A DNA stretch of 64,000 nt, taken from the NCBI RefSeq assembly GCF_011745365.1, contig NW_024468911.1, positions 3,342,759 through 3,406,758 of the forward strand, read 5' to 3'. Source of the DNA: Cryphonectria parasitica EP155 (Eukaryota > Ascomycota > Sordariomycetes > Diaporthales > Cryphonectriaceae). Below, piece by piece: positions 29,870 through 40,749 of the stretch. Position 1 is the first letter of the stretch; every line of letters starts with the position of its first letter. The notes under the pieces were generated by a model. The model saw nothing but the letters and a program-made list of their open reading frames with translations. It was not told the DNA's origin and ran no database searches. The position numbers and the translations under genes are program-made.

Positions 29870-31399
29870 CTAACTAGGAGGGGTGGTGGTGGCATCCAAG
29901 AAGACAATGTTCAGCCTTGGCTCCTGGTCCGTCTTCACGTCCATGGTTCCCCCCTCAGCCAGCTCGACAATCGTCCCGTCCACACAGACCTTCCTCCACC
30001 TCGCGTCCCTCTCCAGACTCGTCAGCCTCACCTCATCCTCCTGCTGGTACCCGACACCAGCCATGCCCACGTGTTTCCCACCCCCATACGCAGCCATCAT
30101 GATCGCCATGGTCTCCTCGCCGCTCTTGCCTCCGAAATGGACCAGCCTCAGTTTTCCGTCCAGCGGCCTGCTGTCCGGCGAGATGGTGAACGTCTTCTCC
30201 AGATTCGACACCATGGTGGCAAGCACGTAGTTGAACCCTCCTGCTCCTCCTGCTCCTCCTGCTCCTCCTCCTCCTCCTCCTCCTCCTTTTCCGCCAGCCA
30301 CCACCAACCGCCCAGACGGCGCCGTCACCACCTCGACCTCGTAGCCGTGCAGGTCCCGCAGCAGCTCCTGCGCGACCATGCCGAACCGCTTGTCGCCGTG
30401 CTGTCTGTACGCCGGCGTGTCGCTCTCCCAGACCAGCTGGGCGTGGAACCCATAGCTGGCCACGATGGCGCCCGTGAGCCGCTCTGCAGGCTCGACCAGC
30501 TTGTCGCCGCTGACCAGGTGCGCGCCGGGCGAGAAGGACGCCGTGAAGGTCGGGAGCGGCGCGGCGCGGCCTCTGAGCAGGGCGCGCAGGGCGAGGACGA
30601 GGTGGGACGGTGGCGGTGGCGGTGGCGGTGGGAGGAGGTCTCCTGGGCTCGTCGTGGTGGTGGTGGTGTAGTGGGGCTTGTGCAGGGAGTGGAAGAGGGC
30701 ATTGCCTGTGCCGAGCGGGAGGAGGACGACGGTGGGGAGGAGATGGGACGATCCAGGGCTGGGGAGGGCCACGCCGCTGTTGAGGAGGTCGACCACGCCG
30801 CCGTCGCCTGAGAGGAGGAGGACCGTCGACTTGGACGCTGCGTCGGGTCCCCATTTCTCCCGTGGGAAGTCCTTCACGGTGTTGGCGTCTTGCGTCACGG
30901 TCACTCGGTACGAAGGCTCTCCCGCGGCCGAGACGTCCTCACTCTTCTTCTCCTGCAGTCCGAGGATCCCGAGCAGAGGTCGCAGGACAGCATCGTAGAA
31001 CTTGGGCGCGAGACCCGTCCCAGAACGCACCGAGACGATGACGTCCAGGCTTGCGCTCGACGCGGCGACCTTCAAGAATTCTGGGAGGTCCGTCACGACA
31101 TGCTGTCTTATCAGGTCTTGCGGTAACGTCGGGGCCAGAAAGCACGATATGCGGAAGGGTTCCTCTTGGCCTGGCTCTGCTTCTTCGCTCAGGGTGAGGA
31201 TCACGTAGCCTCCTCCACCTTGGACCTCGGCCAGGAGGATGATTTCTCGTGGCTTTATGCTCCGTTTGTCCTCATCGCTCTGGTCTTGCGCAGCGGGCAG
31301 AATGATCTCGTCCTTGTCATATTTGACAAGGTGGGCTTCATCGCCCAGGGTTGTCGGCTTCAGCGCTGACAAAGCGTCCTGAGAGACCGTCAAAGTCAT
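29870..31399 (-). CDS. Diacylglycerol-kinase catalytic-domain lipid kinase-like protein
   Basis: Single exon, 509 residues. It resembles the DAGK/sphingoid-base kinase fold, which phosphorylates a lipid hydroxyl with ATP. Visible motifs: SLDVIVSVRSGTGLAPKFYD near residue 120 for the first strand, VLLLSGDGGVVDLLNSG (family GGDGT loop, here SGDGG) near 195, and VVLLPLGTGNALFHSLHK (GTGN motif) near 230. The C-terminal sandwich part includes ASYGFHAQLVWESD and LATMVSNLEKTF. Low-complexity inserts interrupt it: six Thr, eight Pro, and a Gly run with AGG repeats coded by GGA/GGC triplets. The Met at 31399 is the first ATG of the frame; farther upstream the frame has only non-ATG codons. Whether the substrate is diacylglycerol or a sphingoid base cannot be told, and the divergent glycine loop leaves activity open. 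Confidence 0.8.
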   Translation of the reverse strand: MTLTVSQDALSALKPTTLGDEAHLVKYDKDEIILPAAQDQSDEDKRSIKPREIILLAEVQGGGGYVILTLSEEAEPGQEEPFRISCFLAPTLPQDLIRQHVVTDLPEFLKVAASSASLDVIVSVRSGTGLAPKFYDAVLRPLLGILGLQEKKSEDVSAAGEPSYRVTVTQDANTVKDFPREKWGPDAASKSTVLLLSGDGGVVDLLNSGVALPSPGSSHLLPTVVLLPLGTGNALFHSLHKPHYTTTTTTSPGDLLPPPPPPPPSHLVLALRALLRGRAAPLPTFTASFSPGAHLVSGDKLVEPAERLTGAIVASYGFHAQLVWESDTPAYRQHGDKRFGMVAQELLRDLHGYEVEVVTAPSGRLVVAGGKGGGGGGGGAGGAGGAGGFNYVLATMVSNLEKTFTISPDSRPLDGKLRLVHFGGKSGEETMAIMMAAYGGGKHVGMAGVGYQQEDEVRLTSLERDARWRKVCVDGTIVELAEGGTMDVKTDQEPRLNIVFLDATTTPPS

Positions 31400-31912
31400 C
31401 GCAAGTTTCGGTCCCGTCGTGGATCCTAATATCTCTTTTGTCCGTCTCTCATACACAAATGGCAAAGAAAAATCCCTTAATGGTGATTATCTCTATATCT
31501 CATACAAAGAGGCTGCTTGGCTGCGTCCTGGGTTGTGTTTTGTAAGACGAGAGTTGAAAAAGTAAGTGGTTGGTTGGTTGGTTGGTTGGTTGGTTGTAAG
31601 CCTCCAAGCCTGTATTCGCAGCGTTGATGACACAAAAAGTTGTGGGGCACTTTATTAGGCGCTGTGCGACTTGCATTGTTAAATGTTTTACTGTAGGTTC
31701 TGGCTGATCCCTGCGCTGGCCGCCGCCGCACAGTCGGCAAAAACATTCCAGTTGCGCCCCAGCAGCATAAGAAGTCATGAATGGCAAACGACGACAATTC
31801 TTTGAAAGATGGCCGATTCGTTTTACTGTCCTCTCCTTCTCAGCCGACTGGAAGGAAGGACAACAATGATATGTCGACGTCCTGCGGGTCTTCTTTTGCT
31901 GCTTGCCCGCCT
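31400..31912. other. Intergenic with GGTT tetranucleotide repeat
   Basis: Upstream of the lipid-kinase gene and downstream of TRM1, both on the minus strand. Only the GGTT microsatellite stands out. Confidence 0.6.
31568..31597 (+). repeat. GGTT tetranucleotide microsatellite
   Basis: About seven GGTT units, 170-200 bp upstream of the lipid-kinase start codon. Confidence 0.9.
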
Positions 31913-34120
31913 CTAGCCGCGTGCGCGATTCATAGGGCCCCAGTTCTCCCTCGGGTTCATCTGGTATCTCACAAGTCTCTCCTTGTTCTGCTCACGGCCA
32001 AGCTTCTCGTCGAATACAACCTCCACAGGCTTTTCCTTCTCAGCCTCGTTGTCACCCTTCGTCTCATCCTTGGCAGCAGTGACTGGGTGGTCCGAACCGT
32101 TCTTGTTCTCCTCCACCTCCTCTTTTCGGTCCTCCTTCTCCTTTGTCCCTTGGCCCAGCTTCAGGATCTGCCACCCAGGCGAGCCCGGCTTGACACCTTC
32201 TACCTTGATCGGTGCCTTTTGCCGGATCCACTCGCGGATGACGTGCCAGAGCACACTGAACGGCGCGTCCGTCTTGACACTGCCTGGCTTGCAGTGGCTG
32301 CGCGTGACGCGGTAGCCAAGTCCCCGCAGCGCGCCGCGGAAGGCGTCCTCGCTCGGCGTCGCACAGTGTACCGTCTTGGCGAGCTGCGTTGGCATCAAGA
32401 AGAAGGGGTACGGCTCGATCTCGGCGTACTTTTGCTCTCGGGTCTCTGGCCGCAGTTTGGGGTCCGCCTCCTCGAGGTGCTCCTCCAGTGCGGTTGTCAG
32501 CATGCCCTTGATCCTGTCGGTCGTGCCGTAGACCGTCTTGTCCGCGTCAGGAAGTTTCTCGAGGATGCGCCTGATGAACTCGGGGTCGTGCATGCGGCCG
32601 GCGTACATGGGTCCCGCGAGGTGTGTCTTGAACCCGCAGTGCTCGCAGTTCTCGCCAGCTGTCGGTGCCTGGATGAATTGGTGCTTGTAGAAGGTGCCTG
32701 ATCCCTTTTGGTTGGGGCAGGACCTGTTCTTCAGCAGCAGCTGGGTCGTCCAGGCCCCACAGCCCGCGTCGCAGTTGTAGACCATCATGGTCTTGCCGGC
32801 CGCAAACTTGACAGCAGCAGGTGACTTGGTCACCTTGACAAACACCCGGGCGTAGAAGTCAATGGACAGCGACAGGAGCGGGTCGATGGTGAGTCCGTAA
32901 CGAGCTGCAGAGGTGGCGATGCCGTGCAAGATTAACCGCAGGCCGGCTTCGTGTGATTGGTATCCCTTCATGGGAACGCCGCCGTAGAGGGCGAAACACT
33001 TCTCGGGGTACCCATTCGAGGCCCAGACACCAGCATCGGTGCAGGTCACGCAGAGCAGGCCGCCATCGTCACGAACCGCCTGCACTGCGGCGTCGAAGAA
33101 GGTCGCAGCTGTGCCATAGGGGTCCAGGTCGACAACATCGTATTTCTCCGTCTTGCCCTTGGCCCTGTCTCTCTCGCTCAGTGCCATATGCGCGGCGACC
33201 TTGTTGTACATATGTGCGATCGCATTGCCTCGCGTGACCTCGATGGCCTTCTGCAACTTGTTGTGCCGTACGTTGCGCGAGATGGCCTCTGCCGCAGAAG
33301 GGTCCAGGTCGTTTGCGGTGACCTTGGAGACAAAAGGGATCTCGTGCGCATATCTCAGCGCGCGCAGGCCCGTGGCAGAGAGGGCATCGAGGATGGTGAA
33401 CCGTGGCAGGGACCGGTCGACCTTGGGTTCGCCGTCCTCCCCAGCAGCTTCTTTTGTCTCGCCGGGCTGCCCTTCTGCAGCATCGTTCTGTCCGTGGCTC
33501 TTCTCGGCTGCGTCGCTGGCGTTGACTCGAGATTCTTGTGGCGAGGTAGCCTCGTCAGGCCTGGCAGCTTTGTTCGACCCTTCCTGGGCCTCGTTTTCGT
33601 CTCGCTTCCGCTTGTTGACCCCGTCGCCTGTAGTAGGAGCTGGCGCAGTCTCGACGCCAGCATCGATCCCAGCACCTGCTGCGGCCTTCCTCTCTTCTGC
33701 CCTCTTCCTCTTTCCAGCGGCCTTCTGTATGTTCTTCTCCTGGCGTACCCTCCTCTTCTCGACAACCTCCTCCCCGTAGGCTTTGATGGCAAAAACCGTC
33801 AAGTCGCGGTTAAACTGTTGGATGGGGTTGTAGAAAACCTGCTGGACGCCACCGGCATTGTTGACTACCTGCTTCTTGCCGCCCTCTTCCTTCTGCCCCG
33901 TCGTATCGGGCACGAGGATGTATCCGCGGCCCTCCTGGACGGTTGTGTATGTCTTGCTGTCATGCGTGATCCTCTGGCCCGCCGCGGGCGCAGTATCGAT
34001 GGTCTTCGCCTCGTCCGTCATGGAGTATATTTGTCGGAGAAAACGGATGCTCGTCGTTGAGGTTTGGATGGCGCGTCTTGCCTGTATCCTGTAGATTGAC
34101 CACGTCAGGGGCAGATGCAT
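31913..34120 (-). CDS. TRM1: tRNA (guanine26-N2)-dimethyltransferase Trm1, with possible dual start
   Basis: Single exon, 735 residues from the first Met (34120) or 702 from the Met at 34021 (MTDEAKTIDTAP). Trm1 methylates G26 of nuclear and mitochondrial tRNAs with S-adenosylmethionine. Evidence: N-terminal GRGYILVPDT and QQVFYNPIQQFNRDLTVFA, SAM-binding motif I FTILDALSATGLRALRYA, NDLDPSAAEAI, the DPYG motif in YDVVDLDPYGTAATFFDAA, CTDAGVWASNGYPEKCF, and the zinc-site cysteines in NCDAGCGAW, SCPNQ and NCEHCGFKTHLAGPMYAGRMHD. A charged Lys/Glu/Ala-rich insert (about 140-240) and an acidic C-terminal stretch are extra to the yeast enzyme. The 33 residues before the second Met are free of acidic residues, carry five Arg and look like a mitochondrial presequence. 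Two in-frame starts giving mitochondrial and nuclear forms are known for yeast TRM1. Confidence 0.95.
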   Translation of the reverse strand: MHLPLTWSIYRIQARRAIQTSTTSIRFLRQIYSMTDEAKTIDTAPAAGQRITHDSKTYTTVQEGRGYILVPDTTGQKEEGGKKQVVNNAGGVQQVFYNPIQQFNRDLTVFAIKAYGEEVVEKRRVRQEKNIQKAAGKRKRAEERKAAAGAGIDAGVETAPAPTTGDGVNKRKRDENEAQEGSNKAARPDEATSPQESRVNASDAAEKSHGQNDAAEGQPGETKEAAGEDGEPKVDRSLPRFTILDALSATGLRALRYAHEIPFVSKVTANDLDPSAAEAISRNVRHNKLQKAIEVTRGNAIAHMYNKVAAHMALSERDRAKGKTEKYDVVDLDPYGTAATFFDAAVQAVRDDGGLLCVTCTDAGVWASNGYPEKCFALYGGVPMKGYQSHEAGLRLILHGIATSAARYGLTIDPLLSLSIDFYARVFVKVTKSPAAVKFAAGKTMMVYNCDAGCGAWTTQLLLKNRSCPNQKGSGTFYKHQFIQAPTAGENCEHCGFKTHLAGPMYAGRMHDPEFIRRILEKLPDADKTVYGTTDRIKGMLTTALEEHLEEADPKLRPETREQKYAEIEPYPFFLMPTQLAKTVHCATPSEDAFRGALRGLGYRVTRSHCKPGSVKTDAPFSVLWHVIREWIRQKAPIKVEGVKPGSPGWQILKLGQGTKEKEDRKEEVEENKNGSDHPVTAAKDETKGDNEAEKEKPVEVVFDEKLGREQNKERLVRYQMNPRENWGPMNRARG

Positions 34121-35819
34121 GTGGTTGGAGAAATCAGGAGGAATTGGGTTGGAGTGACAATTGAGCAGTAGAGTTCCAATCTTTTTTTTTTCTTCCTCCC
34201 CCCCCCAAGTCTGCCGCTATAGGTCGCTGAGGGGCAGACTACAATAAATTTCTGCCAGGCGGTCAGATCTTGCAGGGGGTAGCTGCAGGGCTGTAAGTGT
34301 TGACAAGGGTCCCTGTGGAGGATTTTATCAGCGGGTCGAGCCGCTGTCTGGGGTGCTGGGCCCCTGCTGGGTACCTGAACCCTCTTCCTGAGCCAGACTT
34401 CGGTTTCATGTCCTATACTTGTCATATTGGTTTTCATATGTCCTCTGATTGCACTCTCTCACCATACATGCTGATCTGGATAGAAAGCATTGCTGCAATC
34501 TAAGCATCTCATGATACATCTCCTGCCTTCATTGGGCAGCACCAAGCTCAGGCGTAAACTTGTTCCAAGGGTAAAGATTAGTAAAACTGTGCATTGCCGT
34601 GACAGATCCTCTTGAGCAGCCACCTAAGCACATGCCTTGAATAGATCAATGCTCATATGTTCCTGGTAATCTTGAGAACATGTCTTATACTTGACACAAC
34701 TTTTGGGGCCTAAGAAAGGGAGACCACGGACATAGCTGCATCACACTATGCAAATGTAATACCTCCTCTTTCTCCTGTAGACAAAGTAGCAGATCACTAA
34801 AAGCTCGATTGTTCTGTAACATGAGTAACCTCATGTATCTTCATGCACATATACAGGTGTATAATAATGAACAAACTGAAGAAAAAAAGGAAGCGGCAGT
34901 AAGGAATGAAAAGAAGCTATAAAGGAATTACCAAGTACTGATGTAATCAACTAAGCCTTGGAGATGTGAGCATGTAAGTATGCTCATACTCTATCCTTCT
35001 CACAATTAACACATTAGCCTGTCTCAGAGTATGAGGAAAAAGGCAGAAAGTCCGGCAACTTGAGTGAGACTTTTTTGAAAATTGACAGCCGAGCATCCAG
35101 TCAGCATAGAAATGGCATTTTAGAGTTTCAAGTTTTGGCTTTCAAATTCAATCTTGCATTTTACACGAACATAAATGATTCATTCGCCTTGTAAGAAGCA
35201 ACCCAAATAGATCATATTCAATGTATTATTTGATCCATTTTATCTGGTTCAACTGAAGGTAAGATAGCGGTATAATATCTCGTGTTTAAACTTTTCCCCT
35301 GGAAAAGGGGTTTCTCAGCAGAGCCTGGTAAGGAAGCCTAAGAAATGTCAGATTCGAAGCTTTTGAGCTATTCAAATCAATTTCTACTGTCCAGTACTGG
35401 CCCGTCTCTTTGATCGTCTCCAGCAGGGTGTGATAACCGTCCTTTGCTCTATGCTTCCCGAGGTTCCTGGAAGAAGCACCGCACATGTGAGCTTGGTTTT
35501 CCGTCTTCACTTCAGAATACTCCCTTCACATAACAAATATGCAGCTTATATCGTGAGCCTCAGGCAAGTGATGTAAGGAGACTTGGTGTCATCTGATCTC
35601 ATTCATGATCTAATTCATACAGTTGGGTATATATATGCGCCATCACTACCACATAGCAGACCATTCGTGCCCAGCCTACAAAAAGGCAAAGCTTGGCCGA
35701 CTCTCTCTTATGCCAAGATCCTCCTATAACTCCAGCTCAACTGTGAAAAATAACACACACAAAGTATGCGCAAATTGGCAGGTGAGAAATAGGCCACAAA
35801 AACATTCCCGGCCTCGTAC
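34121..35819. other. AT-rich intergenic block, 1.7 kb, no gene
   Basis: From about 34440 onwards the sequence is clearly more AT-rich than neighbouring gene DNA and has many TGATCC/ATACAT-like words. No ORF with recognisable content, no repeats of note, no tRNA-like structure. Could be an old, mutated repeat or plain spacer. Confidence 0.55.
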
Positions 35820-37385
35820 TTAGGCCTCGAGGTGCTCCGTCCTGTAGGCCACCTTCTCGGTAGACTCCACGACGCCCTGGTCCCTGCGGGTCGGGTCGCC
35901 GATGGTGCCGCCGTGCTCGTCCTTGTACCCAATCTTGGTCTCGCGGAAGCCGTCAAGCTCCTTCTTATAGACAGTGTTGAGGAATATGGGGTAGACGAAG
36001 GAGACAAAGAAGCCGACCAGAGGCACGCACATGGCGATGTGGTAGCTCTTGTGATCGGCCACCAGGCCCGTGAGCGAGGGGAAGAGCGCGCCTCCCGAGA
36101 CGGCGGCGACGATGAAGGAGCTGCCGCGCTTGGTGTGCCGGCCCAGGCCGCGGATGGACAGGGTGAAGATGGTGGGGAAGACGCAGGACTCGAAGAAGAG
36201 CACGAGACTGAGGAAGGCGATGCCGCCCTCGCCGTAGATGCCCATGGACAGCGCGATGAAGACCATGATGGCGCTCATGAACACCATCAGCACAAGGCGC
36301 GGCTTGATGTACATCATCATGCCGGCGGCGGCGAAACGGCCGAGGGCGAAGAGGCCCTGAGCGATGGCATAACGGTCGCTGGCCTGGGCAGAGGTCAGGC
36401 CAGCCGATTCCACCGCGAAATTGATGAAATTGGCCGCGACTCCAACTTGAGCCCCCACGTAGCAGAACTGCGCAGCGACGCCAAACCACAGCTTATATTG
36501 CTTAGACATGGGCTTATCCTCATAACCGGTCAGGCCCGCAGATTGCTCTGCCTGTAGCTCCATATCGGCGTCGGTGACCTCGGGGATGGGCGAGAAGTAG
36601 AAGACGACGGCGAGCAGGAAGACGAAGGCGGCGATGCCGAGGTAGGTCCACTGGACCTTGGAGATGTCGCTGGGGTCGGTATTGCTGAAAAAGACGCGCG
36701 AGGCAAGCAGCGGAGCCATGACGGAGCCGATGGCCTGGAAAGACTGCGACAGCTCCAGACGGAACTCTGACAGGCGAGGCGGGCCGCAGGTGGCGATGAA
36801 AGGGTTGGCCGAGGTCTCGAGGGTGCTGAGACCGCTTCCCACAATGAACAGACTGCCGCAGAACCCGCCGAAGGACCTCTTGACGGCCGAGGGCCAGAAC
36901 ATCAGGGCGCCGACGCCGTAGATGCACAGGCCGGCGATGAAGGTCCATCTGTAGCCGAACCTGCGAACAAGCCAGCCCGAGTAGGTGGGAGGGCCGATGA
37001 GGTATGCACCAAAGTAGGCAGCTTGCAGGCCTATTCATTCATTTTTTCCAAGGTCAGCTACTGGTAAACTTCTCAATGGCAGAAGAAGAGAATGCGCGGC
37101 TATTGGAGCCATAGGAGACTTACCACCTGCCTTGGCGGCTGTGATGTTGAGTGCGGTCTGGAACTTGGCATTCAGGACATCCAATAATCCATAGGCGAAA
37201 CCCCACAGGAAGAACAGGATTGTCACCAGGGTGATGGGCAGGATGGACTGCCTGACGGTGAGGGCAGAAGCTCCTGTGAGGCCGCGGTTCGAGACATTCT
37301 TCTTGTGCGTGTTGACTTCGACATTGGACGGCTGCCGCTGCTCATGGATCTCCTGAGGAGTGGGCTCCTGATTCTTGCCAAACAT
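35820..37385 (-). CDS. MFS sugar permease of the FucP (fucose/glucose/galactose:H+ symporter) family
   Basis: Exons 37385-37124 and 37030-35820 on the minus strand; 490 residues. The FucP-type major-facilitator branch imports L-fucose or other hexoses with protons. Signs: TLVTILFFLWGFAYGLLDVLN in the first membrane helix (the FFLWGF..G..D/N family signature), AKAGGLQAAYFGAYLIGPP across the intron, GLSTLETSANPFIATCGP (the TNPFI-like signature of this branch), SQSFQAIGSVMAPLLASRVF, and a second half starting near LWFGVAAQFCYVGAQVGVAA. About twelve membrane segments are visible. The intron has donor G|GTAAGT and acceptor AATAG|GC with CTGAC branch. I chose the Met before FGKNQEP; the frame stays open upstream to another Met (37589), but that part reads as leader. 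Substrate not resolvable. Confidence 0.9.
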
Positions 37386-38596
37386 CTTGGGAGACCTCCT
37401 GATCTGGACAAGGTGATTGGAGAGAAGAGGAGGAGGAGGAGGAGGAGAGAAAAGAAAGAGGAGTGTCAAGCAAGTTGACCTCGAGAAGCCTCGGGGACCA
37501 GGTAGGAAAGAGATGAGGAACTTGAGATGGAAGATGAACAGAAGGTAATGTTGAGGCCACCTCCATAGTGTCAAGAATGGCCAACCCACGAGGTCTTATT
37601 ATACTTGACACGTTTCTCGTGGACCATGGGCAGAGGTTTCTCATCCTAGCCACTCCAGCGGATTCTTGTCGAGATTCACTCACAATAGGAAAGAATTAAA
37701 AGAAAAGAAAAAAGAAACCCCTGCAAGCGGCCAGGCCGTCCAAGCTCATAGCCTAGGGCCTCCCCTCCTTCCTTGTATATATGCACTCACATGGTATCTT
37801 GGCGTCAGTTTTAAACTCTAGGCCAGGTCGCCGCTAGCCTGAGTCGAAAAGGCTGGACCCTAATCTTCTCCCAACGCGGTATCTAACAAACGGGCCCCCC
37901 AGGACCAAGCCTCTTTAGGCATATGAACCCGCCCCTCATTCGCCAGTCTCTCTTTCTGCCTGTTTTCAAACGAACATGGTATAACACAGCAGGCGCAGCA
38001 CAGCCTGGGGTAGAAGGAATGGCCCGGGGGAGGGCGTCTCCGTGCCAGCTTTTTCGGCACCGTCCACTTCATCCTAAGAAGATTGGGGCATAGACTACTT
38101 TTGTACATACTTAGACATGGCAATAATTCATGAGAGAGGCAAAAAGAGACCAAATGCCGTCTAGCGCGCATGACAAGCCCCCCCCCCCCTCCCCTTCCCA
38201 AGCGCTGTCGCCTATGCCCGACAACGACGACGGACGGATGGACAAACACGCTAGAGAGAAAGCTGAAGGGAGCTTGACTTTACCGACGTCTATGGGCCCC
38301 TCCCCAGGTTTGGTGTATTGCTTGGCAGTGGGTTTAGGCGTGGAGGAGGGGCCGAGATCTGGGGAAAAACCGCCGCACATTTGAGCGACATATATCACGG
38401 CCATCACAGGGGCCGGGTGTTGGAGGGAGAGGCAACTCGTTGGACCTACGCGTCGGGAGTTGCTATTGACGACTACTTACAGAACTCGCTTCGCACGGAG
38501 AGAATCATCCTGTGTGAGGAGTGAAAGAGAGAGAGAGAGAGAGAAAGATAGAAAGATTGTGAGAGAAAAGGAGAAAGGATCAGGGCCTGGGCGAGG

Positions 38597-38632
38597 CAGA
38601 GGCAGAGGCAGAGGCAGAGGCAGAAGCAGTGT
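38597..38632 (+). repeat. GGCAGA hexanucleotide repeat
   Basis: About five to six tandem units, intergenic, with a GA tract 60 bp upstream. Confidence 0.9.
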
Positions 38633-39062
38633 TGTTGATTCTTCTTGTGTGTTTGTGTGTTATTTTTGGAAGACTTGAGCAGCAAATCAACCACTGGTCA
38701 TGTATGAGTGACTTGTATCATGTGACGGCCACACTTGATGAAGTCGAGCATACCCGTACCCACTCCCTCGGGTCAGTTACCCCAGATGGTCCAGCCCCCT
38801 CGAGGTTCGCCCCACGCTCTCCGTCCAAGGCCTGGGGGAGAGCGGACCACAGCAGGACCCCACGGGGTAACAGTCACAATTCAGTTCATGGCCCAAAACT
38901 TTACTCTCTCTTCTTTTATTCTCTCTCTCTCTCTCCTCTCTCTCCTCTCTTCCCTCTCTGTCTCCGCCCCCACATAGAACAGCGGACGACAGAAGGCCGG
39001 GCGATGGCCCACTTCCTCCCCCAAGCTAGGCGGCCCTCTTTTTCCCCTTTCCCTCTCTTTCT

Positions 39063-39086
<24 letters not shown>
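39063..39086 (+). repeat. CA dinucleotide microsatellite
   Basis: About twelve CA units in the 3.4 kb gene-free stretch. Confidence 0.9.
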
Positions 39087-39096
<10 letters not shown>

Positions 39097-40749
39097 TCTC
39101 TCTACTTAATTATTGTGTATTAGGCCCCCTGTCGCACCACGAGGAGAAAACGCGGAGACAATGCGGCGTCCTGCGAGTCATCGCCTCCGAGTGGATGATG
39201 CTGGTGATACCTGCGCGCCAGGAGAGCCTTTTGATGATACGCGCGTGCACATGACTTGGACTAGCTGACTGCTCAACCATGGCCTTCCCAACTCAGCTCA
39301 AAGGCCCCCCCCCCTCCCCCATTTGTACTGTATGCCATAACGGAGATGATGAACTCTGAAATCCCCCCCCCCCTCCCCCGCCCGCCTAAACTCTTTTTCT
39401 CTCTCCCAGCCTTTCCCCTCTCCGTGCAACTAGGATCTTCTCCATCATAAGAGAGGGTCAAGTGTGTACGAGTTGCTGAGTGGCAAGAGTATCAGCTTGT
39501 CCATCTGTCTATGAGCACTATTATGAGGGCTAAGATGGTCCTGGTATCATGAACTGAAGTCTGTCTGTCTGTCTGTGCAGCAGCAGACTAGTCAAGCCCC
39601 GCCCCCCCCCCCTGGATGAGCCGCATGGGATGGCGCTCTTTGTTCTCTCATCCTGTTTTTCCTTTCCCTTGCTTTCCCCATGTTCTTGTTTGGCGCTGGC
39701 AGGCTTGGCAAGGAAGTCAATGCTTCGTAGTCTCCCCGAAAAGAGGCCGTAAGTAGTATGATGTGGTTTTGACGCCACACTCAAAAAATGGGATCATGAG
39801 AGGCACAGTGAGAGCGAATAAAGTTCCGTCGTGATGAGGACCAGAGTCATAGATGAGACTGCGATATCCACCCTGGTTCGGGCTGCAGCGGCACGTCAAC
39901 TGGTAGAAACTTAAATCATGGACAAGGCTGGGTCTGACACTCGTACAAATTACACTATTATTGCTATGACACGCACTCTGGTCAAATACCAAGACCGTGC
40001 CGTTTCTGGCCCTGGGGTCACTGTCGAAAGGAGTAAGTACAACCGAACAAGAAAGATAGAAATGAAACAGCAAACAAAAACACAAAAAAGGAGGACGCGC
40101 ACAATCATGGTCTTGTGCAGAGTCGCTCATCGCCGTGGTCACCCTCTTTCAATAGTAAAACAAAAGTCAAATCATATCAATCTTCCTGCGTCTGCTAAGC
40201 GGAGAATCCTGGTGAATGTAAACATCTGCGTCTGCTCAAAGGAACCAGACACTGTCAGACTCCCAATCCTTCGCCATTTCGATGTGTGGTTTCTCGCTGG
40301 TGGCCTTCGCAACGAGGCGTGTCAGATGGCGAGGAATAATACGCGGGTTCCCTGTCAGTTCAGAGGTTGACGTATAATTACTGGCGTTGCCTGGTCCCCG
40401 AGGCTTATACTCGTTGTCCAAAGGTTCCCTGAACATATGACCACCATTCTATTAACACCTCATTTCTGCTAGAGGCCGCAGGAAAAAGCTCTGGGGCAGC
40501 ATACCTGGGAAGGTCTTGTCCTACGCCCTTATAGCGTTGATGCTGCGGATGTTGGGGTGGCGCGGTACTGTCGTTACAGTATTTGTGATGTGGCCTGTCG
40601 ATAACGCCAGGTGTCGGCGGAGAAGGTTTCTTATGCTCCTCTGCAATGGCTCTCGGCTGGCTGGTTATGGAGCACCAGCAGCGGGAGGAGGAGGAAGAAT
40701 CATCATCTGCTGTATCATCCGACTGGCCAGGAGTTGGTAATGAGGGTCC

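Larger units (their letters stand above)
37386..40749. other. Intergenic, 3.4 kb, rich in simple repeats and G/C homopolymers, no gene supported
   Basis: Contains GA repeats (38528-38546), a GGCAGA hexamer repeat (38597-38628), a CT tract (38915-38960), a CA tract (39063-39086) and C runs at about 38179-38189, 39306-39315, 39363-39372 and 39601-39610. ORFs of up to 150 codons have no recognisable composition or family. Confidence 0.6.

Noticed and set aside
31781..34060. Two long + strand ORFs (306 and 367 codons) over TRM1
   Set aside because: Antisense shadows of TRM1; the minus frame has complete enzyme motifs.
38500..40740. Candidate small secreted protein genes in the 3.4 kb gap
   Set aside because: ORFs consist largely of translated simple repeats (CT, CA, C runs), without believable signal peptides and Cys patterns.
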